Positions 47,556 through 55,907 of a stretch of DNA of 64,000 bases are shown here, piece by piece. Positions within the stretch are counted from its first letter, which is position 1; each line of letters starts with the position of its first letter. Made by a program: the position numbers and the translations under genes. The notes beneath the pieces are model-generated. The model was not told where the DNA came from. It did not search any database and saw nothing but the letters and a program-made list of their open reading frames with translations. The DNA comes from Arthrobacter sp. OAP107 (GTDB taxonomy: Bacteria; Actinomycetota; Actinomycetes; Actinomycetales; Micrococcaceae): NCBI RefSeq assembly GCF_040546765.1, contig NZ_JBEPOK010000001.1, forward strand, positions 4,464,001-4,528,000, read 5' to 3'.

Positions 47556-48470
47556 CTAGGGCAGCAGCACAATCTTCCCCCGGCCGTGGCCGCCACGGCT
47601 GATTTCCAGCGCGTCGGCGGCCTCGATCAGGGGCATCCGGTGCGAGACCGTGAAGGTGATTTGACCCTCGGCGGCGAGCGTCCCCACTTCCGCCACCCGG
47701 CCGTCGAGCTGCTTTACGGCCGCCAGCCCGGCCGCCGATGCCTGCTCGCCCGGAACGGTGGTCACCGCCCGACCGGCGCCCCGGAGCAGCTCGGCAGTTG
47801 CTGCGAGCGAATCCTCGCTCCCCACGGTGTCCAGGACTGCCGTCACCCTGCCTGCGTCCCCGGCCAGCGCCCGGACCCTGTCCGCAAGCCCGGGACCGTA
47901 CGTTACGGGTTCCGCGCCCAGCTCGCTGAGGTACTCCTGGTTGGCCTCCGACGCCGTGCCGATCACCCGTGCACCGAAGGCCAGCGCAATCTGGACACCG
48001 GCCGAGCCAACCCCACCGGCGGCGCCGTGAACCAGCACCGTGTCTTCTGGCGCCACGGCGAGCTGCTTCAGGGCCGAGTACGCCGTGCCGCCCGCCACCG
48101 GGATGCACGCCGCCTGCTCGAAGTCCACGCCCGCCGGCAAGGGAGTCAGCTGGTCCGCCGGCACCACGGCTTCCGTCCGGTAACCGCCCAGCAGCCCGTT
48201 CCAGATGACCTCGTCACCCACCGCAAACCCTTCGAAAGCAGGCCCGACGGCGATCACCACGCCGGCCGCCTCGCTGCCGGGCACCGCCGGAAAGTCCAAG
48301 GGGACCCACCTTTTGAGGTAGCCGGCCACGAGCTTCCAGTCCACGGGATTCACGCTGACCGCCCGGAACTCCACCTGCACCAGGCCGTCACCCGGTTCGG
48401 CCAGCTTCTCCGTACCCACCTTCAGGACCTGCGGATCGCCGTATTCCTCAAAGTAGACCCGTGTGCTCAT
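47556..48470 (-). CDS. NADP-dependent quinone-oxidoreductase-like enzyme (zeta-crystallin type MDR)
   Basis: A 304-residue medium-chain reductase without zinc. Its GroES-like N-terminal domain holds VEFRAVSVNPVDWKL and PGSEAAGVVIAVGPAFEGF; the NADP-binding Rossmann loop is VLVHGAAGGVGSAGVQIALAFGA. The catalytic-zinc Cys and the structural four-Cys lobe of alcohol dehydrogenases are absent. Likely reduces quinones or enones. ATG at 48470 is eight bases after AAGGAG. Confidence 0.92.
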   Translation of the reverse strand: MSTRVYFEEYGDPQVLKVGTEKLAEPGDGLVQVEFRAVSVNPVDWKLVAGYLKRWVPLDFPAVPGSEAAGVVIAVGPAFEGFAVGDEVIWNGLLGGYRTEAVVPADQLTPLPAGVDFEQAACIPVAGGTAYSALKQLAVAPEDTVLVHGAAGGVGSAGVQIALAFGARVIGTASEANQEYLSELGAEPVTYGPGLADRVRALAGDAGRVTAVLDTVGSEDSLAATAELLRGAGRAVTTVPGEQASAAGLAAVKQLDGRVAEVGTLAAEGQITFTVSHRMPLIEAADALEISRGGHGRGKIVLLP

Positions 48471-48566
48471 GGCTCTGGCTCCTTCGGTGCCGTCCTGCGC
48501 TGTAGTGAAAGCGTAGGCAGTGCAGTTCGGGCACCACAAGGAGCCAGATGGCATCACCGGATCTGG

Positions 48567-49535
48567 TCAGGGCCGGACTTCCACCTCCCCCGTCATGCCC
48601 ATGTAGTCGTGGAGCGCGCAGATGTAATCGAATTCGCCGACCTTTTTGAACGTGACGGTGAATTTGGCGCCGGGTTCCATCAGGCCGGAGCTCAGGTTCC
48701 CGCCCCTAAAGTCTTTGGGATTTCCCACGGGCGCGAAGATGTTTGCCGGTTCATGGCCGAACGTCACCGTGTGCGGCGCGCCCATTCCGGTGTTCAGGAA
48801 CGAGACCGTGTCACCGACGTGGACAACAATCTCGTGATGGACAAACCGCATCAGCATGGCCACTTCGTTGTCTGTTCCGGCGATTACTTTGTGGCTGCCG
48901 GCCTGCTTGTGGGCCGCCGCCCATTGCTCTTCGCCATCGCGTGCAATCTTCCGTTCCTGCTTCCGGGTCTGGCGGTCATACTGGGACTGGCTGTAGGGAT
49001 AGTCCGTTCCCGCCGCCCGGACATGGACGGTACCCTTCATCCCCTTGCCGTGAACGATGCAGTAGTACGTGAAGTTGCCGGTGTGTGTGAATTTCAGTGT
49101 GTAGCCCTCCACCGCTTTGAATCCGGTGTTGGAGACGTTGGCCATAATTCCGGAGTTATAGTACGAGTGCCCGTCGTAGGCGGTACCGCCCTGCCGGCTC
49201 AGTTGCTTCGGATCAAACGGATTAAATGGCATGAGGGACTGTCCGTGCGCCAGGAAGGTCACGGTGTGGATTTCAGCGGAGTTGGCCTCCCACGTGACCG
49301 TGTCCCCGGAATTGACATAGATGTTCGCCGGGAGGAAAGACATGCCCTGGATTGCCTGATCATGTGCCTCCGAGCCGACCTGGACGGTCCAGCTCTCAGG
49401 GGACGGTTTCTCATCGTCGGCCGTGGCGAAGCTGCTAAGGGACAGCGGCAGGATCAGTGCCGCCATGGACGCAAGGACGCCGCGCACCAGGCGCGTCATA
49501 GGGTGGGTAGTTAATCGAGGAGTCATGCGACTCAT
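48567..49535 (-). CDS. Secreted protein with two cupredoxin domains
   Basis: A 322-residue exported protein. Signal segment GVLASMAALILPLSLSSFATA. Two plastocyanin-like domains follow; each shows a type 1 copper set: IHTVTF plus YYCIVHGKGM in the first, PHTVTF plus YICALHDYMGM in the second (His, Cys, His, Met). A charged linker (DRQTRKQERKIARDGEEQ) joins them. An electron-carrier or copper-binding role outside the membrane is likely. ATG at 49535 follows AGAAGG; ATG 49499 would also keep the signal peptide. Confidence 0.88.
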   Translation of the reverse strand: MSRMTPRLTTHPMTRLVRGVLASMAALILPLSLSSFATADDEKPSPESWTVQVGSEAHDQAIQGMSFLPANIYVNSGDTVTWEANSAEIHTVTFLAHGQSLMPFNPFDPKQLSRQGGTAYDGHSYYNSGIMANVSNTGFKAVEGYTLKFTHTGNFTYYCIVHGKGMKGTVHVRAAGTDYPYSQSQYDRQTRKQERKIARDGEEQWAAAHKQAGSHKVIAGTDNEVAMLMRFVHHEIVVHVGDTVSFLNTGMGAPHTVTFGHEPANIFAPVGNPKDFRGGNLSSGLMEPGAKFTVTFKKVGEFDYICALHDYMGMTGEVEVRP

Positions 49536-49890
49536 GCCTTCTACTCTGTGCGGGGTGGCCGCGGGGCGGCCGGGACGATACGACGTCGGAAATCGGCGTC
49601 GAAGCGATGCCAGCGCGGCGGGGGTCCATGGGGACCCTTCTGCTGTCCGCTGTCCCCCAGTTCAGGGAAGGGAGAAGGCGTCGGAACCGGGACCCGCCAC
49701 CGAACGGTGGCGATGGAATCGGTCTTTTGGTTGTCGGGGACGAAAGAATACGTGGCGGTTCTGTGAGCCGGCAGACCTATGATTCGTGGCCGATGCAATC
49801 GGGCCGCGGCCCGATTGACGCTGCAACTACAGTTCTCATAGTGCTCCGCGATTTTAGAATTGTCGAGATATCCGCTGACCTGCCGCGTCT
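49536..49890. other. Gene-free gap of 355 bases with a perfect 22-bp palindrome
   Basis: I see no convincing gene here; small frames lack ribosome sites and conserved features. The gap holds the promoter region of the cupredoxin gene on the left. At 49796-49817 a perfect palindrome (CAATCGGGCCG followed by its exact complement) lies about 75 bases beyond the IclR stop. Without loop or T run it looks more like a protein-binding site than a terminator. Confidence 0.6.
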
Positions 49891-50682
49891 TCAGCGCGCG
49901 GAGGGCCTGCGCCCCGCGCCGAGCCGGACGGTGAGCCGGTGGGCTTCCTCGAGCAGAAGCCGCCCCAGCAGTTCGCGCCGGTCCTCACGGAAGCGCGGTT
50001 CGATGCCGGTCAGGGACAGTGCCCATGACGGCCGGCCTGCCTGGTCGAAGACGGCCGCGCCCATCCCCCAGCTGCCTTCCAGCACCAGTCCCGGGTTCAC
50101 GGAGTAGCCGCGCCGGCGGGTCTGGTGCAGGTTGTTCCGGACAACGTCCTCCGGGTGCCCGCCGGCGTATTTGCCGGCGTGGGCGGCCCAGTCGCCCAGG
50201 ATTTGCTCCTGTTCCGCTTCCGGCAGGAACGCCATGATCGCCGTTCCGGCCGAGGCCACGCCCAGCGGAAACCGCACACCTTCGTGAAGTACGAAGGAGC
50301 GGACGGGGAAGCTCCCCTCCTCGCGCAGCAGGCACACGGTTTCGGAGCCCCGCCGGATCGAGAAGAAGGCGCTCTCACCGGTCTCCTCGGCCAGCCGGCG
50401 CAGGCTGGGCCTCGCCAGGTCCTCCAGTGGAAAGCGCGCGGCAGCCACCGATCCCATCAGCAGGGCCTCGGGGCCGAGCACCCAGTTCCCGCTCAGGGGG
50501 TCGTGGTCGAGCAGCCCCTCGGCCGCAAGCGACGTCAGGAGGCGGTGCACGGTAGGACGGGTCAGCCCCGAGTCCCGCACCAGCTCCACGAGCGGGCTTC
50601 CCTCCGGCTTTCTTGCCACGATCCGCAGAAGCCCTGCGATGCGGCTGACCACCTGCGCGCCCTGGACGGGTGCCTGGTTCAC
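49891..50682 (-). CDS. IclR-family regulator of the adjacent CoA-transferase operon
   Basis: A 263-residue regulator. Winged helix at about 12-70 (LLRIVARKPEGSPLVELVRDSGLTRPT), IclR effector domain after it (FFSIRRGSETVCLLREEG, PLGVASAGTAIMAFLPEAE, GYSVNPGLVLEGSWGMGAAVFD). GTG at 50682 follows GGGAGGG. It is divergent from the 3-oxoacid CoA-transferase genes, and paired repeats in the gap suggest it controls them, as PcaR/IclR-type proteins do in aromatic or keto-acid catabolism. Confidence 0.9.
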   Translation of the reverse strand: MNQAPVQGAQVVSRIAGLLRIVARKPEGSPLVELVRDSGLTRPTVHRLLTSLAAEGLLDHDPLSGNWVLGPEALLMGSVAAARFPLEDLARPSLRRLAEETGESAFFSIRRGSETVCLLREEGSFPVRSFVLHEGVRFPLGVASAGTAIMAFLPEAEQEQILGDWAAHAGKYAGGHPEDVVRNNLHQTRRRGYSVNPGLVLEGSWGMGAAVFDQAGRPSWALSLTGIEPRFREDRRELLGRLLLEEAHRLTVRLGAGRRPSAR

Positions 50683-50697
50683 GATCCCTCCCTAACG

Positions 50698-50830
50698 ATC
50701 CATATTGTGGACACCGCACAGTTTACCGTCCACAGTGTAAGAGCGCCATTGTCAAGGAAGGCACAACCTTGACACCGTCCCAACGGCCCGCCTACGCTCC
50801 ACAGTCAGAACCATTGTCCATAAAGTGGAC
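50698..50830. promoter_or_regulatory. Repeated IclR-type operators in the divergent promoter region
   Basis: ATCCATATTGTGGAC (50698-50712) and GTCCATAAAGTGGAC (50816-50830) share the form (A/G)TCCATANNGTGGAC, an inverted repeat of TCCA/TGGA. A partial third site, GTCCACAGTG, starts at 50728. One full site lies near each gene. Confidence 0.6.
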
Positions 50831-50856
50831 TGCACCAAGCTCAATGAGGAGATGCG

Positions 50857-51573
50857 ATGTCCAAGCTGAAACCTGGCGCCACCGAAGCCCTCTACGACGT
50901 CCTCCGGGACGGGATCACGATTGCCGTCGGCGGATTCGGGCTCAGCGGCATCCCAGCCGACCTGATCCAGACCGTGCGCGATTCCGGCGTGAAGGACCTG
51001 ACCGTGGTGTCCAACAACATGGGCGTGGACGGCAAGGGCCTGGGCATCCTGATCGAGGCCGGTCAGGTCTGCAAGGTCATCGCCTCCTACGTCGGCGAGA
51101 ACAGGCTCTTCGCCGAGCAGTACCTGGCCGGTGTCCTGGAGGTGGAGTTCACCCCGCAGGGCACCTTGGCGGAGCGGTTGCGCGCCGGCGGCGCCGGCAT
51201 CCCCGCGTTCTACACCAAAACCGGGGTGGGCACCCTGGTCGCCGAAGGCAAACCGCACGAGGTGTTCGACGGCGAAAGGTACCTCCGGGAGCTCGCCATC
51301 CGCGCCGATGTGGCACTGGTCCATGCCCACACCGCCGACACTGACGGCAATCTGATCTACCGCTACACGGCCCGGAACTTCAATCCGGTGGTGGCCACCG
51401 CGGGGGCCGTTACCGTGGCCGAGGCGGAGGTCGTCGTCGAACCCGGCGCCTTGGACCCGAACCACATCGTCACCCCCGGCGTCTACGTCCAGCACCTGGT
51501 CCAGGCCGGCAACAGGATCAAGGACATCGAACAGCGCACCGTCCGCCCCGTCGTCGAGCGGATCAGCGCCTAA
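50857..51573 (+). CDS. 3-oxoacid CoA-transferase subunit A
   Basis: A 238-residue alpha subunit of the type I CoA-transferase family (ScoA/PcaI-like), which moves CoA from succinyl-CoA to a 3-oxo acid such as acetoacetate or 3-oxoadipate. Characteristic features are the glycine loop IAVGGFGLSGIPADLI, TVVSNNMGVDGKGLG and GTLAERLRAGGAGIPAFYT. ATG at 50857 follows GAGGAGA. The beta subunit follows after 63 bases. Confidence 0.94.
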   Translation: MSKLKPGATEALYDVLRDGITIAVGGFGLSGIPADLIQTVRDSGVKDLTVVSNNMGVDGKGLGILIEAGQVCKVIASYVGENRLFAEQYLAGVLEVEFTPQGTLAERLRAGGAGIPAFYTKTGVGTLVAEGKPHEVFDGERYLRELAIRADVALVHAHTADTDGNLIYRYTARNFNPVVATAGAVTVAEAEVVVEPGALDPNHIVTPGVYVQHLVQAGNRIKDIEQRTVRPVVERISA

Positions 51574-51596
51574 AGCGCGAACGAACACTTAAGCCC
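51574..51596 (+). repeat. Short dispersed repeat, copy 2
   Basis: AGCGCGAACGAACACTTAAG plus CCC, in the 63-base gap between the two CoA-transferase genes; 21 of 23 bases match 46524-46546. Confidence 0.5.
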
Positions 51597-51636
51597 CCCT
51601 TTTTGACCCGGCTTTTCAAACCCCTAGGAGACTCCC

Positions 51637-52317
<681 letters not shown>

Positions 52318-52322
52318 GGCTC

Positions 52323-53072
52323 TCAGCCGTGCGCCCGGATGAGCCGGGCGATCTCGGCAAAGCCCAGCCGCTCGGCGTTCTCCAAAGCCGTCCTGCCCTG
52401 CGGGTCGCGGATGTTGGGGTTCGCCCCGGCATCGAGCAGCTGCCGGACCACGTCCTGCTGCCGCGGACCCCCGTTGTTCAGGAGGATGGCTTCCTGCATC
52501 GCCGTCCAGCCGAGCTTGTTCACGTGGTTGACGGGGACTCCGGCGGCGATGAGGATGCGCACCGTCTCCACATGCCCGTGCTCGCTGGCCGGGATCAGGG
52601 CAGTGCCGCCGAAACGGTTGGTGCTGCGAACGTCCGCCCCGTTGGCAAGGGTCAGCCGCAGGATGTCGTCGAAGCCCTCGGCACCGGCATAGAGGAACGC
52701 AGAATCCTGGATCGAGTCCTTGGCGTTCACGTTCCCGCCCTCCCGGATCAGCCGCGCCACAAGCGCCGCGTCGTTGGCCTTCGCGGCCAGGACAAGCCCG
52801 TGGTCAAGCTTCGCCTGCTGAGCCGGGGACAGGGAGGGACGTGGAGCGGGAGCGGACGACGGCGGCCGCCTCGTGCCGCTCGCTCCGGAGACGCTCGCGC
52901 CGGAGCCGGCCGTCGCTGTCGGGCTTTCCGGCGTTGCAACGGCCGATGGGGAACCGGAAGCGCACCCCGCCAGCAGGGACGCCACCAGTACCGCCCCACC
53001 AGCGAGCGGAAGTGCGGCGGCCCGCCTGCCGCCGTCGTACCCGTCCCTGGCCTTACGCCGTTTCCTGCGCAT
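52323..53072 (-). CDS. Ankyrin-repeat lipoprotein
   Basis: A 249-residue predicted lipoprotein. A long basic start (RRKRRKARDGYDGGRR) precedes the membrane segment and the lipobox LLAGC (Cys at about 37). A Ser/Thr/Pro tether follows, then four ankyrin repeats (about 90-245; for example LGWTAMQEAILLNNG and QGRTALENAERLGF). The repeats bind proteins in general. ATG 53072 is the first Met; GTG at 53096 would add eight residues. It sits 34 bases after the HbpS-like gene, so the two are probably co-transcribed. Confidence 0.82.
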   Translation of the reverse strand: MRRKRRKARDGYDGGRRAAALPLAGGAVLVASLLAGCASGSPSAVATPESPTATAGSGASVSGASGTRRPPSSAPAPRPSLSPAQQAKLDHGLVLAAKANDAALVARLIREGGNVNAKDSIQDSAFLYAGAEGFDDILRLTLANGADVRSTNRFGGTALIPASEHGHVETVRILIAAGVPVNHVNKLGWTAMQEAILLNNGGPRQQDVVRQLLDAGANPNIRDPQGRTALENAERLGFAEIARLIRAHG

Positions 53073-53106
53073 GCCGTCGTACCCGTCCCCAGCCACAGCC
53101 CGCAGC

Positions 53107-53712
53107 CTACTTGGCGGCAATTGCGGCGGCGCCGGCCTCGGCGCACGCTTCGTCGAGCTTGCCGTCGGGGGCGCCGCCGACGCCGATGCCCGCCACGGAG
53201 ACGCCGTTCACCTTCAGCGGGACGCCGCCCGGGAGGAAGAGCGTGCCGGGAAGGTCGGCGATGCTCGGCCCGTTGCCGGAAATGCGCTTGGCGAGTTCGC
53301 TCGTGGGGCTCCCGAACGCTGCCGCGGTGTACGCCTTCTGCTTGGCCGACTCGATGGTGTGCTCCGCGGCGTTGTCGCCGCGCAGGAGGGCCTGGACGGT
53401 GCCGAAGCGGTCCACCAGGGCCACCGTCACGAAGGGCAGCTTGTCGGCCTGGCACCTGGCGAGCGCGGCGCCCACCGCCTTCGCCGAGGCGCCAACAGTG
53501 ATCCGGTTCTGGGCGACGACGTTGTCCGCACCCGGCTGGACATCAGCAGCAGGCACGGCTGCCGGCGCTGCAGCAGGCTGTATTGCGGCCGCCGCGGGCT
53601 GAACCGAAGCCGGGGAAGACCCTGCCCCGGCGTTGGCGACGGCGGTGGCACCGGCGGTGATCACGAGCGCTCCGGCTGCCGCGGCGGCAAAAATCTTCTG
53701 GGACTTCTTCAC
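53107..53712 (-). CDS. Secreted GlcG/HbpS-family haem-binding-like protein
   Basis: A 201-residue secreted protein. Signal peptide FAAAAAGALVITAGATAVANA, an Ala/Pro/Gln linker, then a GlcG/HbpS (DUF336) domain at about 70-201: VALVDRFGTVQALLRGDNAAEHTIESAKQKAYTAA-type core and LPGTLFLPGGVPL near the end, closing with GVGGAPDGKLDEACAEAG. In Streptomyces reticuli, HbpS is the secreted haem-binding partner of the SenS/SenR two-component system; here a kinase/NarL-regulator pair is divergent next door. GTG at 53712 follows AGGAGAA. Confidence 0.88.
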   Translation of the reverse strand: MKKSQKIFAAAAAGALVITAGATAVANAGAGSSPASVQPAAAAIQPAAAPAAVPAADVQPGADNVVAQNRITVGASAKAVGAALARCQADKLPFVTVALVDRFGTVQALLRGDNAAEHTIESAKQKAYTAAAFGSPTSELAKRISGNGPSIADLPGTLFLPGGVPLKVNGVSVAGIGVGGAPDGKLDEACAEAGAAAIAAK

Positions 53713-53960
53713 GGTGGTTCTCCTTGGGTGGGCGGCGAGCGCCGGCTGGGTCTGTCCGGACAGGCATCCGGTGATGTGCGGCGCAGCCAAGCGGCTGCAT
53801 TTCCATGGTGGACCTGCACCGGCCGGGGCCGCATCAGGCCATCAGTTGGAGCCGGATGGTCCTTCTGGCTGGCCGCATCAGCCAAATGGCTGAGAGACCA
53901 GCAACGGCGCGGGCAATAGCATGGGTCCGTAGCACGTCACCCACCGGAACCGGACCCGCC

Positions 53961-55180
53961 ATGCCTCCCCCAGCCCCCACCGCCGCACCGGAACATCCTC
54001 CTGCACGCACCGGCCCTGCCCACGGCACCCGGCTGGGACGGATCGACGCCGCGGTCCACCTGGGCTTCGCCGTGCTCATCGTCGCCTCGGTGGTTCGGTA
54101 CGCGATGCGGCACAGCGCCCAGGACAACCTGCTGGTCCTCGCACTGGCGGCCGCCGCGTGCGCCCTGTATGCGGTCATCGCCGTGCTCGCCCAGCGCCGG
54201 CGTCCCTGGGCACTGTGGATGTTCGTCCTCGTGGCCGTCTGGGCCGTGCTGGTGGTTTCCGCGCCCAGCTTCGCCTGGTGCTCGTTTGCGCTCTTCTTCC
54301 TGTGCCGCATCGCCTTTACCGGCGCCGTCGCCTACGCGGCGGCGGGCGCGACGGCGGCAGCCACCGCCGCGGGGCTGTTCCGGCTCAGCGACGGCACCGA
54401 CCTGGCCATGCTCCTGGGCCCGCTCGCCGTGGGCGTCCTGCTGACCCTGATCTACGACCGCATTGAGCACGACGCCGCCGAGCAGCGGCGCCTGCATTCC
54501 GAGGTATCTCTCGCCCAGGGGCAACTGGCCGCCAGCGAGCGCCGCGCCGGCACCATCGCCGAGCGCGAACGCGTCTCCCGGGGGGGGAAATCCATGACAC
54601 CGTGACCCAGGGCCTCGCCAGCAGCCTGCTCCTCCTCGAGGCCGCAAACCGGGCGTGGCCGGGGCCTGCCTCCCGCCAGGATCTCCGGCAGGCCAGTGAG
54701 CTGCTGCGCCGGAACCTCTCCGATACGCGCAGCCTCGTCCACGAACTTGCCTCCCCCGGCCTCGACGCCTCGCCGCTGCCGGACGCCCTGCTGCAGGCCG
54801 CCTCGCAGTACGTGCCCGGCGCCAGGCTGCTGGTCACCGGCGAACCGCGGACAGTGCCCGCTGACATCCGCCATGCACTCCTCCGGGTGGTGCAGAGCGC
54901 CGCCGCGAACATCAAGCTGCATGCCTCCGCGGACACCACCAGCATCACCCTCGGCTTCCTGCCCGACGCGGTCACGCTGGACATCTACGACGACGGCGCG
55001 GGCTTTGATCCGGCGGCGGTAGCACCGCCGTCGGACGCAGGAGGGTACGGACTTCGGGCGATGCGGCAGCGGGTGGAGCAGCTGGGCGGCGCCTTCTCGG
55101 TGGAAAGCGCCCCGGGTCAGGGAACTGTCGTGGCGGCGCAGCTGCCGGCAAAGCAGCTGCAGGTAAAGGGGGAAGAATGA
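53961..55180 (+). pseudogene. Sensor histidine kinase (NarL/DesK type), frameshifted at a G8 tract
   Basis: Two frames make one kinase. The first (53961-54605) encodes five or six membrane helices (VLIVASVV, LALAAAACALYAVIAVLA, MFVLVAVWAVLVVSA and others) and a coiled linker reaching AERERVSR. The second (read from 54587, with a GTG at 54602) continues EIHDTVTQGLASSLLLLEA, i.e. the H-box with its His, then the HATPase_c N-box region and GGYGLRAMRQRVEQLGG. They meet in a run of eight G (54580-54587); six or nine G would restore the frame. It may be a sequencing error, a real mutation or a phase-variable switch. The response regulator overlaps its end. Confidence 0.85.
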
Positions 55181-55803
55181 GCGTCATCAGCGTGCTCCTC
55201 GTGGACGACCACCTCGTGGTCCGCAGCGGACTGAAGGCCCTGCTGGGAACGCAGCCGGACATCGACGTGGTTGCCGAGGCGTCCTCCGGCGAGGAAGCCC
55301 TGGCCGCCGTGGAAGCGCACACGCCCGACGTCGTGGTGATGGACCTTGCCATGGGCCCGGGAATGGACGGGATCGAGGCCATCAGGAAGCTGCGTGAACG
55401 CAACAGCAGGCAGGCCGTGCTGGTCTTCACCACCTACGATTCGGACGCCGACATCGTCCGGGCGGTGGACGCCGGGGCGATGGGTTACCTCCTGAAGGAC
55501 GCCGCGCCGGAGGAGATCTTCGCCGCCGTCCGCGGCGCCGTCCAGGGCAAGAGCGTCATGAGCCCGCCGGTAGCCTCCCGCCTGTTCCAGCAGCTGCGCA
55601 ATCCTGACGAGGTCCTGACCCCGCGGGAGGCGGAGCTGCTGAGCCTCCTCACCGAGGGGCTCAGCAATCGGGAGCTGGGGCAGCGGCTGTTCATCTCCGA
55701 GGCCACCGTCAAGAGCCACCTCGCCCACATCTACGCCAAGCTGGGCGTGGAGACCCGGGCCGCGGCCATCGCCACCGCCATCCGCCGCGAGGGGATGCGC
55801 TAG
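55177..55803 (+). CDS. NarL/FixJ-family response regulator
   Basis: A 208-residue regulator. The receiver domain has the acidic pair in LLVDDHLVVRSG, the phospho-acceptor Asp in VVMDLAMGPGMDGIEA, Thr in VFTTYDSD and Lys in GYLLKDA. The C-terminal LuxR-type helix-turn-helix is LTPREAELLSLLTEGLSNRE followed by ISEATVKSHLAHIYAKLGV. It starts within the kinase stop (ATGA), so it is the cognate partner. With the secreted HbpS-like protein it resembles the HbpS-SenS-SenR set. Confidence 0.96.
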   Translation: MSVISVLLVDDHLVVRSGLKALLGTQPDIDVVAEASSGEEALAAVEAHTPDVVVMDLAMGPGMDGIEAIRKLRERNSRQAVLVFTTYDSDADIVRAVDAGAMGYLLKDAAPEEIFAAVRGAVQGKSVMSPPVASRLFQQLRNPDEVLTPREAELLSLLTEGLSNRELGQRLFISEATVKSHLAHIYAKLGVETRAAAIATAIRREGMR

Positions 55804-55907
55804 CAGCTGCCGGGCAGCGGGTTGGCTGACTGCCCTCAAGGCGGCGCCGCCCGGCAGCGGGGCTAGACTCGATCCCGTCCAGCCCAGCCCTTTCGAGAGG
55901 AGCAGCC

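Noticed and set aside
47586..49514. About 642-codon plus-strand frame across the oxidoreductase and cupredoxin genes
   Set aside because: It covers two real minus-strand genes and the gap between them and has no conserved features.
49541..49798. 85-codon frame in the cupredoxin/IclR gap
   Set aside because: Pro/Arg-rich, no ribosome site, no conserved feature; overlaps promoter sequence.
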